Assembly: GCA_921293015.1 (NCBI GenBank)
Contig: OV121086.1
Span: 29,498,254 to 29,562,253, forward strand
Direction: 5' to 3'
DNA from: Phorcus lineatus
Taxonomy: Eukaryota; Mollusca; Gastropoda; Trochida; Trochidae
DNA length: 64,000 bases
The first letter of the stretch is position 1; every line of letters starts with the position of its first letter. Under the pieces are notes generated by a model. It was not told the origin of the DNA. It saw only the letters and a list, made by a program, of their open reading frames with translations, and did not search any database. Below, one piece after another: positions 41,501 through 47,440 of the stretch. The position numbers and the translations under genes were made by a program.

Positions 41501-44500
41501 GATTTGGTTTATTATCTTTTGCACGATCGACATTACATCAAGGGAAGTATCATGTCGACTATACACGAAAATAAATTTCTCTTAAAAATTTCCATACTAC
41601 CAAGGATACTCATTCAGATGGCAGTTTCCGGTTTGAGGTTAAATGCAAAGGGAGCAGCATGCTACCAAGTGGAACTTTCGTTCTATTTTATGCCGAGTGT
41701 AAGGGATATAACATGACATGTTTAAAGCGAAAATCTGCTTTCAAGCATCGTCCATACAGATCGTGACTTCCGACAATTACAAAATTACCTTGAGGTGGAT
41801 GACCAATCTTAGCTTGACCGAATTGCGGATGCTCCGTTTGTGTGTATATAGAGAATACTAAACGACGTCCCGTTAAATAACATTTTGTATTAAACGAGTG
41901 ACTGGTTTGGTATTTAACGAGCAAAAGCGAGTTAGATACCGATGCCACTAAAGAGTTTCATAAAAAAACGTAATGAAACGGGACTTAGTTTCGTACTTAA
42001 TTCATTACTCGCTGATTTATATAAAAAAAAGCAGGAAATTGCTGACATTACTATTGCTGACGCTCATCTAACATTGTGACGTCATGTGATGTCAGTCAGC
42101 ACGTGATGTTATCACACAATTTGTTGAAACATTGAGATTTAGTAATTCAATGGGCGAAAAATAATAACAGATCTCTTTAAAAAAAATCTATGTGCTGTTA
42201 TGAGTGTGGATAGGAAAAGAAACTTTATTACGCCTATAATACGGCATAAGGCCTAGAGTCGCTGTCTAAACCAGGTCAACTTATGACGAGAGAAATAAAT
42301 CAGATAATACATTGAATTGTAAAACGTTTTTAAATCAATAACCTCAATATAAAACATAGACATTCCTCTGACACGTGACCACACTTTTGTGTCAGATTAA
42401 TGTATTTTCATATCCCCTTTTCAACAATCTAATACTTATTGTCGATCCCTGAAAAAGTCAACTTATTTTTTCAAATCATGGGTTCAATCAACAAGGTTTC
42501 CAATCGAAAACTCTGTTTGCCCCTAAAGCGAAGTGAAGTGTTTACCTATTCCATAAGGTTGTGTTTAATATGATAGAAATGCTGTTAACAAAACTTAAAA
42601 CCTCCAGGAAATGTGTTCTTTACAGAAAGAAATTGAAAGAAATCGACCTGTTGCTTGTGAGTACTACAAGCTCCGCACACCGTGTAACAGTAATCCTTGT
42701 TAAGCTTAAAGCACAGATCAATGGTGTAAGGAGCTTCCACTACTCTGTACGCCATTTTTGCCAGATTTGCCCAGCCATCCAGCGATTTTATGGCTCAACT
42801 GGAAATGTTTAGTGTGCGTCGGTCTCCACCTAAGGAAATCAATAGACAAAAAGGTTTAGTTTCATCACAAACAGATAAAATGCAACTCATTGGAGGGTTG
42901 AAGCATAGATACACGTCTTTATTTACTTGTACTAGGGGATTATATAAACCGGATGCGCTCGACGGAGTTTAAACAGACTGTATCACAGTCGCCTAGCTCA
43001 TTTGTTTACAATATCGTGCCATGAACATTCTGCTAAAGATGAGTTACGTGGTCTCAAATCATGCATACGTAATGATTACACCAACTCAATTGATCAAGCT
43101 CTTTTCGTCTTATTTTAAACTTCTGCAGTGTTTTGCTGCGGTGGATATTTACCTGAAAGTTATTAGGTTTTTGTGGTCGTTTTCGGATTGCTAGCATTAA
43201 ATGAATAAATATTTTTAATCGAGGACATGTTTATTTGACGGGTATGAAGTTTTACACATACATTAATTTGCACGACTATCATGACTTTCAAGATCAAACG
43301 AGGTATTTGCGATCGGTCCGTTTATTGGGCCTCAACTTTGTGTCTAGATTATTGTTTAGAAGAAGACTTATTATGTTACATCTGTCCACCTCCCAGTCCT
43401 TGCTGACCAAAGGGCGTCCACAGCTCCCACTGGACTGAGACGTCCGTCAAAGCAGAGCGTAACCACGGTCAGTCCAAGTAGCTCCAAGGTTTGTGCTCAC
43501 CTTGTTATTTGATCATTTAGAAATAGTTCACTAATTTATTAATGTCAACACCTAGACATAGATAATTCGCAATGAAGGTTTATTCAAACGAGCAGTAGGA
43601 TGTGAATGTCTACCGAGCCCCGGACAATCACGTTGCAAGGTGAAAATGAGCATTTGTATTGTATTTTAGAGCTATGAAGTCCATGTTTCTTTGCCACCTT
43701 GTTCCTGGCTTTCTCATTGCTTTGATATCAAGGCGCCACACTGTCATCGGCTGTTATCGCTGTTTGCTCTTTTGTAACTTGTAATAACCGACTTGTATAG
43801 AGATGGATTATACAGCGTATATGGATATGGCTGTTTTAACGCTGTAGTGTCTGTCGAAAACTCAAATTTTCACTGCATATAAACTGATAAATTTACCTGC
43901 GAGTCATGCATTAGATACTCATAAAATTTTGAAAGACATACAAATTTAAGCTGTGGGTGTCCACGACGCAAAGTTTGTTTTTAGGTACCATTTGCTTACT
44001 TTTTGAAGGACTCGCTTAAATCGTAAGACTTTGTGGTAGCAAGTCCCTGCATCCGGCAAGTCATTTTTGTAGATTTATCATTGCATATCTTACGTAGAGC
44101 CTAACATGTCTCTTTCAGAACAGGTTTTATTTATGAAAACGAGGGCATTATACATATCCGATTTAAATATGCACACTCTTAAATCATACAAAGTCGTTCT
44201 CTCCAATTCCTTAAAAATCCAGAGTAGCTGTTCTCCAATGGAGAGTTATCGGAACGTTCACTCTGGATTATCGAGGATGTTCTTTCCCAACAGAGACAGC
44301 GCAAGTCATTTCTTCCCTCGTAATCGCTGTTACAAGTTTGCGATATTTCCAGACCGTTTACAGTGGTTACAGGATCGGTACGACTTTTGTGTAAACGAGA
44401 AGCTATGTGTGTTTCTACATTTTGATATTATTGCAAGATTGAAAATTTTAGCTATTTAAATTATCAAAAGAATTTTTTTCAGGACTCCACGGGATCATCA

Positions 44501-46509
44501 GGTGACGGAACCGTGTTCATAAATGTACAGACGCTCACTAAGGGGGCCGTATTTGTAAGTATTCAGTCAAAAGGGGAGTAAGTTAGGATTTCAAGGCTTT
44601 CTTAGCAGTCGTTGGTCTTCGATTAAAAAGATTAACGATAATGTCAATGCTTAAAGAACTTGGGACCAAACTTTCAATTTTTCCCCTCGCGTTACTGTTT
44701 CCGTTTATTTTTTTTTATACTTTTGCGTGAGGCAACATAAACATTTTTTACTTTCTTTATTTTCAACCTTTAACACCAAAATATACTTGAATAAATTGCT
44801 TGATAAATTGGAAATTTGTTATAAACATGGTGGTTTTAACTTTTGGCATAACACGACAACTATACGCACCAATTAATTCCTGCTTGATTCCAATGTAAGA
44901 TTGCCAGTGTATTGAATTACTTTTTCAAAGTTTACTTAACCATACGTAGCTAAGTACTCTTTTCATGAATTGATTTAGAAAACGCATTTACGCTACTTGC
45001 GAACATCATCAAGGGAAATACCTGGCTACCAAAACCTTTGAGATTAAATTACCTCAAATTCAACTTTTGTCAATTCAAGATATATCATAAATGCATATGA
45101 TAAACGTTAAATATCGTGCAATTGTTTTCTGTTTGGATCCATTCATATCAACTTGCCTACATTCAAGGTAAGCACGAACCAGTGAGCGATAAGCAAAATT
45201 GTAATCATTCATAAATACCACTCGATGGGTATTTAGCACATCTATTTTGATGAACGAATGAAGCAAACACCCAGGCATCCTGCGAAATCAGCGTAAATAA
45301 ATCCGCCCTTGCTTCTTCCTAATACCCTGATCTTCTTCAAGCCAAAACCCTCGTATCGCTAGCTATCTAACAAGCCAATGAGACGACTCGCATTCAGCAA
45401 CAGCGGCACAACCCGGATGGAAATATCCGTTGAGTTCAAGCTAGTAGCGTTAAGCTCGGCTTGCATAACGACATTTCATTGGCTGAAAAAATAACAGGTG
45501 AGCATAGTCACAAATATCAAGCCGCCAGCCATACGACGGATTTAGCTCGAAAGAGATCAGGGTATTAGGAAGGAGCGGAGCGGAATCATTAGCAGGATTG
45601 ACACCCAGGCCGTGTCATATTTAGATGTCATTTGACCTTATGCCCTCAGGGTATAACTGACCTGTTCTACGATGACCAGCCGCGTTTCATACTGACCAGT
45701 AACGGGGTGGAGTGTCTACTCGTCAACAAGAAGTTCTTCCTTGACCACTCATCAAACGACTTCATCGTCAAACTCAGGGATGAGGTACGATACCACCCAT
45801 ATATCCATCTTACATGGCCCTTGTTAGCTGAAACTCATTTATAGAACATTTTAGAATGTTTTTCCAACAAATCAAGTGTTGAAAAGCATTCACATTGTGT
45901 ATTTCGTTTACTTTTGCAATTTGCTAACAACAATTCTAATGTTTTCAGCATGTTCCTATCGACCAACTGAAGAGCGAACGCTGATGTGCGTTCCTACAAA
46001 GTTATACCTTGTTTCCAAAACTAACTGATATATTTCTGTATAACGTTTCCAGAGTGTTTATACGAGTACCAACTCAATAACGTTTCTATTTCTTAAAGCT
46101 AAAGCTCGGCCTCCAAGGTTGCAGTAACGTTTAAATTTTTTTCAGAAATAATTATTAAACGGTTCTGTAAAATAATGTTCAATCTTTCAAAATGTTTGGT
46201 GTCGTAAGTAATGTAACATAGTCCCCAAAGTTCATTTGATGAAATAAAAGTAAACCCAGATATTTCCTCGTGCGATAAAATTTCTAAAACTTGGACTTCT
46301 TTAGACCATGATATCAATTATCTAAGAATACCTTTTCCTTTCAGACTCTCCCATACCCGACTGAAGCCGAATTGCAACGTAATCTGGAAGAAAAAATAAT
46401 TTGGAATCACCACAAGAAGCAGACGGTTTCCGATGTCATTCGAGATATTCGTGCAAGACGACCCCGAATGCACTTCCGGTCGGTAAAACGAACCGGTTTC
46501 AGTTTCTGA
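17500..46509 (+). CDS. CNBD2: CNBD2-like cyclic nucleotide-binding protein, complete gene, 19 coding exons
   Basis: The coding exons join to 1809 nt (602 codons plus stop) with every phase matching and every intron GT-AG. Residues about 57-160 form the helical lead-in typical of CNBD2 (KFIIVLLRAWKIHS, then ILKKAPEDRTREEL, then a DFPDRMQKG helix). Residues about 160-285 are a CNB domain. Its phosphate-binding cassette FGEESIINKTPRPST (211-225) keeps the ribose-binding Glu (E213) and phosphate-binding Arg (R222). Residues about 286-325 and 488-545 are two halves of a second, degenerate CNB domain, separated by a basic Ser/Thr-rich stretch. The C-terminus (549-602) is charged. Length is close to vertebrate CNBD2 (about 575 residues), which in mammals is a cAMP-binding protein needed for sperm formation. 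Binding here is inferred from motifs. PKA regulatory subunits and EPAC are less likely because there is no dimerisation domain, inhibitor site or GEF domain. The interval includes introns; exons are listed separately. Confidence 0.87.
17941..18336. mobile_element. TTAA-bounded MITE, copy 1 (intron 1)
   Basis: The left end TTAAAGGGACACAGAGTATG is mirrored by CATACTCTGTGTCCCTTTAA on the right, a near-perfect 20-bp inverted repeat with TTAA at both ends. The interior has CTCCTGTCTGCTGTAGATAA and TTGTCCGGTTTTTGATA, shared with copies at 24949 and 51095. Confidence 0.88.
18549..18735. repeat. Two copies of a dispersed repeat (GAGGTAGCTCCGTCATAAA)
   Basis: Copies at 18549-18615 and 18663-18735 share AGAGGTAGCTCCGTCATAAA, then ACAACCTCTGT...CATACGA.CGTTTCTC, and sit about 112 bp apart, ending 44 bp before exon 2. 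A third copy lies at 49512-49582. Confidence 0.8.
18779..18865 (+). CDS. CNBD2: CNBD2-like exon 2
   Basis: 87 nt, phase 0 in and out. The acceptor is gatattacag and the donor CAT|gtgaga. It encodes residues 17-45 (DKALRRVEEESPRSNSLG onward), a charged, probably disordered N-terminal segment. The open frame runs into an in-frame TAG just past the donor, which supports the donor call. Confidence 0.72.
18866..19276 (-). mobile_element. tRNA-derived SINE head in intron 2 (about 19046-19142)
   Basis: On the minus strand, TGGTTGAGTGG is a perfect RNA polymerase III A box and GGTTCGAATCC a perfect B box, spaced as in a tRNA with a long variable arm. No acceptor stem pairs, so it is a SINE head or pseudo-tRNA rather than a functional tRNA. 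The rest of 18866-19276 shows nothing. Confidence 0.55.
19277..19749. repeat. 84-bp tandem array (intron 2)
   Basis: Starts of TCGGTGATACATCTCTGGCT fall at 19327, 19411, 19495 and 19579, with a variant at 19663, plus a shortened first copy. Each unit is itself two related halves containing GCTTCCTCT(G)TATATAGAGT and TCGATCAATCGA. Because 84 is a multiple of three, frames stay open on both strands (about 150 codons each); these are not genes. Confidence 0.96.
19750..20616. other. Rest of intron 2, no feature seen
   Basis: The intron is AT-rich with chance ORFs only. A run of TA repeats lies near 20500. Intron 3 (20697-21670) is likewise empty of recognisable elements. Confidence 0.45.
20617..20696 (+). 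CDS. CNBD2: CNBD2-like exon 3
   Basis: 80 nt. The acceptor is aatgtttacag and the donor ACAA|gtaaga. It enters in phase 0 and leaves in phase 2. It encodes residues 46-71, including RFKNLAKFIIVLLRAWKIHS, the hydrophobic-basic helix that precedes the CNB domain in CNBD2-type proteins. Confidence 0.82.
21671..21776 (+). CDS. CNBD2: CNBD2-like exon 4
   Basis: 106 nt. The acceptor is ctttttcgcag and the donor GAG|gtaaat. The first base completes codon 72 (AA|A). It encodes VREVLNLYQTLHLIADS and FDITKYRSNKE (residues 73-107), helical, ending in phase 0. Confidence 0.85.
21853..22600. repeat. Degenerate GGTAT/GGTAC pentamer array (intron 4)
   Basis: Pentamers of GGTAT type fill most of intron 4. 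A higher-order block of about 99 bp starting GGCTAGGTAT repeats at 21941 and 22040, sharing GTATTCATGTAATATG and TGGTATGGCATAGT. The 3' part decays into GGTATGGAATGG-like DNA. Open frames here (Trp/Tyr/Met-rich) are by-products. Confidence 0.92.
22683..22757 (+). CDS. CNBD2: CNBD2-like exon 5
   Basis: 75 nt, phase 0. The acceptor is aaattaaatag (weak pyrimidine tract) and the donor TTT|gtaagt. It encodes residues 108-132, with the family-like motif RILKKAPEDRTREELHF. This motif commonly precedes the CNB fold: the P-E-R-T segment directs into the helices before the beta roll. Confidence 0.85.
22995..23032. repeat. AT-rich palindrome in intron 5
   Basis: ATGATAATATAATA ... TATAATTATCAT forms an almost perfect 31-bp palindrome between exons 5 and 6. 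The rest of the 573-bp intron shows nothing. Confidence 0.6.
23331..23419 (+). CDS. CNBD2: CNBD2-like exon 6
   Basis: 89 nt. The acceptor is tgcatcgcag and the donor AAGA|gtaagt, leaving phase 2. It encodes residues 133-161, including LLRNYKSISDFPDRMQKG, the entry helix of the first CNB domain. It joins exon 7 to give RYQE|FDAKRVLVREGH, contiguous with the expected beta-1 strand, so no exon appears to be missing in the 8.4-kb intron that follows. Confidence 0.88.
23420..24480. other. Intron 6, first part
   Basis: Non-coding. A short duplication (CTCAGTTCATCAGATC at 24186 and 24206) is the only structure seen. Confidence 0.45.
24481..24660 (+). mobile_element. tRNA-derived SINE with A and B boxes (intron 6)
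   Basis: TAGTGCAGTGG (24492-24502) matches the pol III A box exactly and GGTTCGAGTTT (24536-24546) is close to the B box. Downstream come AATTTCAGCGCAGTGTCACC and CAGCCGATGTTCGCAGGTTT, the core also found near 4980 and 25520. It lacks the CACT tail. Confidence 0.78.
24949..25419. mobile_element. TTAA-bounded MITE, copy 2 (intron 6)
   Basis: The left end TTAAAGGACCACAGAGTATG and right end CATACTTTGTGTCACTTTAA form imperfect inverted repeats with TTAA at both edges. The interior is in inverse orientation to copy 1, judging by the ATCGAAAACCGGACAATGAC block. Confidence 0.85.
25490..25575 (+). mobile_element. SINE core fragment (intron 6)
   Basis: AGCCATGGTTCGCTAGTTCC then AGCCAATGCTCGCAGGTTTC match the SINE near 4970-5020. 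Neither the tRNA-like head nor the 3' tail is present. Confidence 0.7.
25793..25863 (-). mobile_element. tRNA-like SINE head, minus strand (intron 6)
   Basis: In reverse orientation: CTGGTCTCGTGGTTAGCTCA, then a perfect-looking B box GGTTCGATCCCC. Acceptor arms do not pair, so this is a SINE/pseudo-tRNA. Confidence 0.55.
26282..26340. repeat. ATA/ATAATA simple repeat (intron 6)
   Basis: TGAATAATAATATAATAATA followed by ATATAATAG, a short trinucleotide-like tract. Confidence 0.7.
26650..26780 (+). mobile_element. SINE 3'-domain fragment (intron 6)
   Basis: CCGTGATATAAGTGGCATAC followed by TCTTGAAAGCGGCGTTTAAACC is the same 3' domain as at 5053-5090. No CACT tail follows. Confidence 0.65.
26840..31780. 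other. Intron 6, distal part: mostly unique, locally GC-richer DNA
   Basis: No exons in phase with exon 6/7 are expected, since their join is contiguous. A GC-richer, non-repetitive block at about 28900-29640 contains two TTGGC/GCCAA-type elements and CAATTGATTATGTAGTCAAT. A second at 30900-31160 has an internal imperfect duplication (CGGACAT..CAAGAATCTCGTG and CGGACATATCGAGAATCCCG). Regulatory function is a guess. Confidence 0.35.
30090..30665. repeat. Diverged repeat, partner at 48725-49280
   Basis: Shared blocks occur in the same order: TGCATATCTCTCGAT, CTCA.GTAAT, AGTATTTAATGCAACGT, CTAGTTCAGCC, TAAGTGA.TGC and GTGCCTTTAAG. Divergence between blocks is high. Confidence 0.7.
31781..31854 (+). 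CDS. CNBD2: CNBD2-like exon 7
   Basis: 74 nt. The acceptor is cggtttgcag and the donor CAG|gtacga. It encodes residues 163-186, VLVREGHVPMYFYFILSG, the beta-roll strands of the first CNB domain. The Gly after Leu-Ser in ILSG is the usual CNB turn. Leaves phase 1. Confidence 0.9.
31877..32096. mobile_element. Short MITE in intron 7
   Basis: The left end AAGGGACAGTAACACGTTTT and right end AAAACGTGTTACAGCTCCTT are imperfect inverted repeats about 220 bp apart. Related ends occur at 36468 and 57466. Confidence 0.75.
32449..32609 (+). CDS. CNBD2: CNBD2-like exon 8, phosphate-binding cassette
   Basis: 161 nt. The acceptor is cactcgtacag and the donor GAG|gtatct. It encodes residues 187-240. FGEESIINKTPRPSTV aligns without gaps to the classic PKA cassette FGELALIYGTPRAATV: E213 and R222 match the ribose- and phosphate-binding residues. 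Ala-Ala after Arg is replaced by Pro-Ser. Confidence 0.93.
32690..32960. mobile_element. Partial copy of the CRE-bearing repeat (intron 8)
   Basis: GGCGCATTCGGAACGCAACG, then TCATAGACGAACTGTGACGT, resembles the repeats at 40.4 and 47.1 kb. It carries a perfect TGACGTCA (32735-32742). A shorter related piece with TGACGTCA (33459-33466) sits at 33420-33500, just before exon 9. Confidence 0.6.
33541..33599 (+). CDS. CNBD2: CNBD2-like exon 9
   Basis: 59 nt. The acceptor is tttcgttgcag and the donor CAA|gtaaga. It encodes residues 241-259, DFIDIFMSGGLSNISEDFL, the helix after the last strand of the first CNB domain. Leaves phase 2. Confidence 0.88.
34258..34335 (+). CDS. CNBD2: CNBD2-like exon 10
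   Basis: 78 nt, phase 2 in and out. The acceptor is gttcctgcacag and the donor CAA|gtaatt. It encodes residues 261-285, LDGWPRELLHTNPKKAVLNY, the linker helices between the two CNB domains. Confidence 0.87.
34596..34656 (+). CDS. CNBD2: CNBD2-like exon 11, start of second CNB domain
   Basis: 61 nt. The acceptor is tttcttacag and the donor ACG|gtgagt. It encodes residues 287-306, KGTVVVKDSKDNEWIVIVMT, the first strands of a second CNB-like beta roll. Leaves phase 0. Confidence 0.87.
35229..35316 (+). CDS. CNBD2: CNBD2-like exon 12
   Basis: 88 nt. The acceptor is gtttgtttgtag and the donor AGGA|gtaagt. It encodes residues 307-335, starting GSCSMLTKLQRIKPKR. The GSC turn continues the second CNB roll, and a basic stretch follows. 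Leaves phase 1. Confidence 0.85.
35470..35710. mobile_element. Foldback element in intron 12
   Basis: The arms at 35611-35647 (ATAACCCTCGGAAGTGTG...) and 35658-35694 (...CACACTTCCTTGGGTAAT) pair over about 37 bp with few mismatches around a 10-base loop. Two perfect TGACGTCA sites (35503, 35526) lie to the left. Introns 9, 10 and 11 show no further elements. Confidence 0.75.
36132..36280 (+). CDS. CNBD2: CNBD2-like exon 13
   Basis: 149 nt. The acceptor is aattatttcag and the donor GAG|gtaagc. It encodes residues 337-385, polar and helical (HEERMQLFYEQQIKHLTTLN), lying inside the insertion that splits the second CNB domain. Leaves phase 0. Confidence 0.82.
36468..36815. mobile_element. MITE in intron 13
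   Basis: The left end AAAGAGGCAGTAGCACGTTT and right end AACGCGCTACTGCCCTTT are inverted repeats 348 bp apart. The interior (AACTCAACCC...CGTAGTCG..., TTCGCATAGCTTAAC) is shared with 57466-57765. Confidence 0.82.
37021..37092. mobile_element. Solo end of the MULE-like MITE (intron 13)
   Basis: ATATCCTGCTGAATCAGCGT, then GAATCCGCCCTCGC and CTGATACCCTGATCT, match the left terminus of the element at 45277. No right end follows before exon 14, 90 bp downstream. Confidence 0.7.
37182..37325 (+). CDS. CNBD2: CNBD2-like exon 14
   Basis: 144 nt, phase 0 in and out. The acceptor is taccttttcag and the donor AAG|gtaatt. It encodes residues 386-433, rich in Ser, Thr, Lys and Arg (KTKRRSSIATSGPTTSS), ending in KKKK. 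RRSS fits the PKA site pattern R-R-x-S. Probably disordered. Confidence 0.78.
37801..38717. mobile_element. 917-bp non-autonomous DNA transposon (intron 14)
   Basis: Perfect 11-bp terminal inverted repeats, CCCAGCAGGCA (37801-37811) and TGCCTGCTGGG (38707-38717), are flanked by CA on both sides, a possible 2-bp target duplication. Both subterminal regions (about 130-190 bp) are full of AACGTTGAAA / GACGTCGAAA-type short palindromic repeats. The centre is plain AT-rich DNA without a transposase. Superfamily not assigned. Confidence 0.88.
39606..39702 (-). mobile_element. Degenerate tRNA-like SINE head (intron 14)
   Basis: In reverse orientation: GTGCTAGCACCGCGTCAGAC, later GGTTTGATTCTCATGTG, a decayed B box. 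Weak A box. Confidence 0.45.
40225..40625. mobile_element. Inverted-repeat element with CRE sites (intron 14)
   Basis: GACATACTATGTTTACGACA (from 40262) is mirrored by TGTCGTAAACATAGTATGTC (ending near 40365), a perfect 20-bp inverted repeat around CCCTCGCTCTCGCCCGGGAA. The right part carries TGACGTCA at 40496 and 40521 and ends near CTCGTAGGTAATAAA. A reverse-oriented copy lies at 47040-47440. The remainder of 38718-41416 shows nothing else. Confidence 0.8.
41417..41462 (+). CDS. CNBD2: CNBD2-like micro-exon 15
   Basis: 46 nt. The acceptor is tatgttgcag and the donor AAAG|gtatga. It encodes GPFLVTSREGSPEPK (residues 434-448). It is needed to carry phase 0 from exon 14 into the phase-1 entry of exon 16: without it, exon 16 hits a stop. 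That phase argument is the main support. Confidence 0.75.
41846..42110. mobile_element. Foldback MITE (ATATAGAGAATACTAAACG family), copy 2 (intron 15)
   Basis: TACTAAACGACGTCCCGTTA (from 41857) mirrors AAACGGGACTTAGTTTCGTA (ending near 41996). The central hairpin is GGTATTTAACGAGC / GCGAGTTAGATACC. TGACGTCA occurs at 42077-42084. The rest of intron 15 to 43396 is plain. Confidence 0.8.
43397..43488 (+). CDS. CNBD2: CNBD2-like exon 16
   Basis: 92 nt. The acceptor is ccacctcccag and the donor AAG|gtttgt. It encodes residues 450-479, LADQRASTAPTGLRRPSKQS onward, a disordered basic Ser/Thr-rich segment with another R-R-x-S-type site. Only the phase supplied by exon 15 keeps it open. Confidence 0.75.
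43489..44482. other. Intron 16, no clear element
   Basis: An open frame of 117 codons at 44106-44459 is unrelated to the adjacent exon frame. A small inverted repeat, AATCCAGAGT / ACTCTGGATT (44218-44270), encloses TCTCCAATGGAGA. Confidence 0.45.
44483..44554 (+). CDS. CNBD2: CNBD2-like exon 17
   Basis: 72 nt, phase 0. The acceptor is aatttttttcag and the donor TTT|gtaagt. It encodes residues 480-503, DGTVFINVQTLTKGAVF, the return of the second CNB beta roll up to its pseudo-cassette. Confidence 0.87.
45277..45600. mobile_element. MULE-like MITE with 9-10 bp target duplication (intron 17)
   Basis: Long imperfect inverted ends (ATCCTGCGAAATCAGCGT... and ...AATCATTAGCAGGATTG; inner blocks CTTCCTAATACCCTGATCT and AGATCAGGGTATTAGGAAG) are flanked by identical ACACCCAGGC (45267-45276 and 45601-45610). 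A 9-10 bp duplication with long terminal repeats fits Mutator-like elements. The insertion lies about 40 bp before the exon 18 acceptor. Confidence 0.87.
45650..45784 (+). CDS. CNBD2: CNBD2-like exon 18, degenerate cassette
   Basis: 135 nt, phase 0. The acceptor is tgccctcag and the donor GAG|gtacga. It encodes residues 504-548. F503-GITDLFYDDQPRF is the position of a phosphate-binding cassette, but Ile replaces the ribose-binding Glu and the spacing to Arg is shifted. It then continues ILTSNGVECLLVNKKFFLDH, the final strands and helix. Confidence 0.88.
46345..46509 (+). CDS. CNBD2: CNBD2-like exon 19 (stop codon)
   Basis: 165 nt. The acceptor is tttcctttcag; TGA lies at 46507-46509. It encodes residues 549-602, a basic C-terminal tail (PTEAELQRNLEEKIIW and later VIRDIRARRPRMHFRSVKR). 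The acceptor has a strong pyrimidine tract. Confidence 0.87.
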   Translation, partial: TLPYPTEAELQRNLEEKIIWNHHKKQTVSDVIRDIRARRPRMHFRSVKRTGFSF

Positions 46510-46958
46510 GTCATTGAACGAATTTAAACCCTTCACGTCAGTACATTCACTGGCATTAACCTGTTTACTAGTCTGACATTTATTTCAAATTCCATTGTTT
46601 ACAACAATACCCTTAATGATTTGAGCATTTTTAAGTTTATGAATATTTTGTTTCTATAATATCATTCAATTTGTAATAGATCTGTACAAGACGTTAGATA
46701 TACTTACAGCTTAGAGTGTTTTTTAGCATTGATGCTCAGGGTAAATTTTTCTCATTGAATATATTAATTTCTATATGTTGTCACGATAGATAGTATCAAA
46801 GTGTTTATGTGATTTATTATTTGAAGTTAGATGTCATGAGTGATGGTTATTGGCATTGACAACATATTGTACAATTGTGTAACAAATGGATTCATTTTAA
46901 ATGATGTTTTCATTGAAGATTTATTTGATAAATACATCTTAATATGGGAAGGATATTG

Positions 46959-46964
46959 AATAAA
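46959..46964 (+). terminator. Polyadenylation signal AATAAA of the CNBD2-like gene
   Basis: An AATAAA hexamer lies 450 bp after the stop codon, followed by T/GT-rich DNA. It would give a 3' UTR of roughly 470 nt, and 46510-46958 holds no other feature. The choice is inferred; AT-rich sequence gives such hexamers by chance. Confidence 0.5.
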
Positions 46965-47039
46965 TGAGACATACAAACTGTCTTCCAAATTGTTAAACCG
47001 ATTTTATTATGTTGTCCAGACAATAAGAATATCCTGACT

Positions 47040-47440
47040 ATCACTATAACTGTATTTATTACCTACGAGGGCAATCATATCGGGAGTCATACGATGTCCT
47101 AGGGCAAAATATCACTTTTTCATTTTCGACGTCACGTCAAAAACAATGCTTTGGCGTCACAGTTCGCCTATGACGTTGTCTTCTAAATGCGCCTATGCCT
47201 TTTCTTGGATATTGATTTTGATCTCTCGACTTCGGTAATAAACAGAATATCATATTCGTGCCCATTCTTTGATTTATAGACTTCGGTAATAAACAGAATA
47301 ACATATTCGTGCCCATGACATACTATGTTTACGACACTCGTGCCTTAATATCAGTATGTCCCTCGCTCTCGCTCGGGAAATACTAATATTAAGCACAGTA
47401 TGTCATGGACACTCATATGCTATCCTCTATATTTCCTTGG
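47040..47440. mobile_element. Reverse-oriented copy of the 40.2-kb repeat
   Basis: Reading from the left: TTACCTACGAGGGCAATCAT, the CGACGTCACGTCAA region, AACAGAATATCATATTCGTG (duplicated at 47245 and 47290), then GACATACTATGTTTACGACA and CCCTCGCTCTCGCTCGGGAA, ending at ATCCTCTATAT. It lies less than 100 bp past the gene's likely poly(A) site. Confidence 0.82.

Noticed and set aside
41202..42530. Apparent inverted ends TTTAAAGGGGCAAAG and TTTGCCCCTAAAG
   Set aside because: They would enclose exon 15, and the interior shows no element structure; probably independent fragments.
44106..44459. 117-codon open frame in intron 16
   Set aside because: Out of register with the gene model and no domain signal; the flanking exons join cleanly without it.
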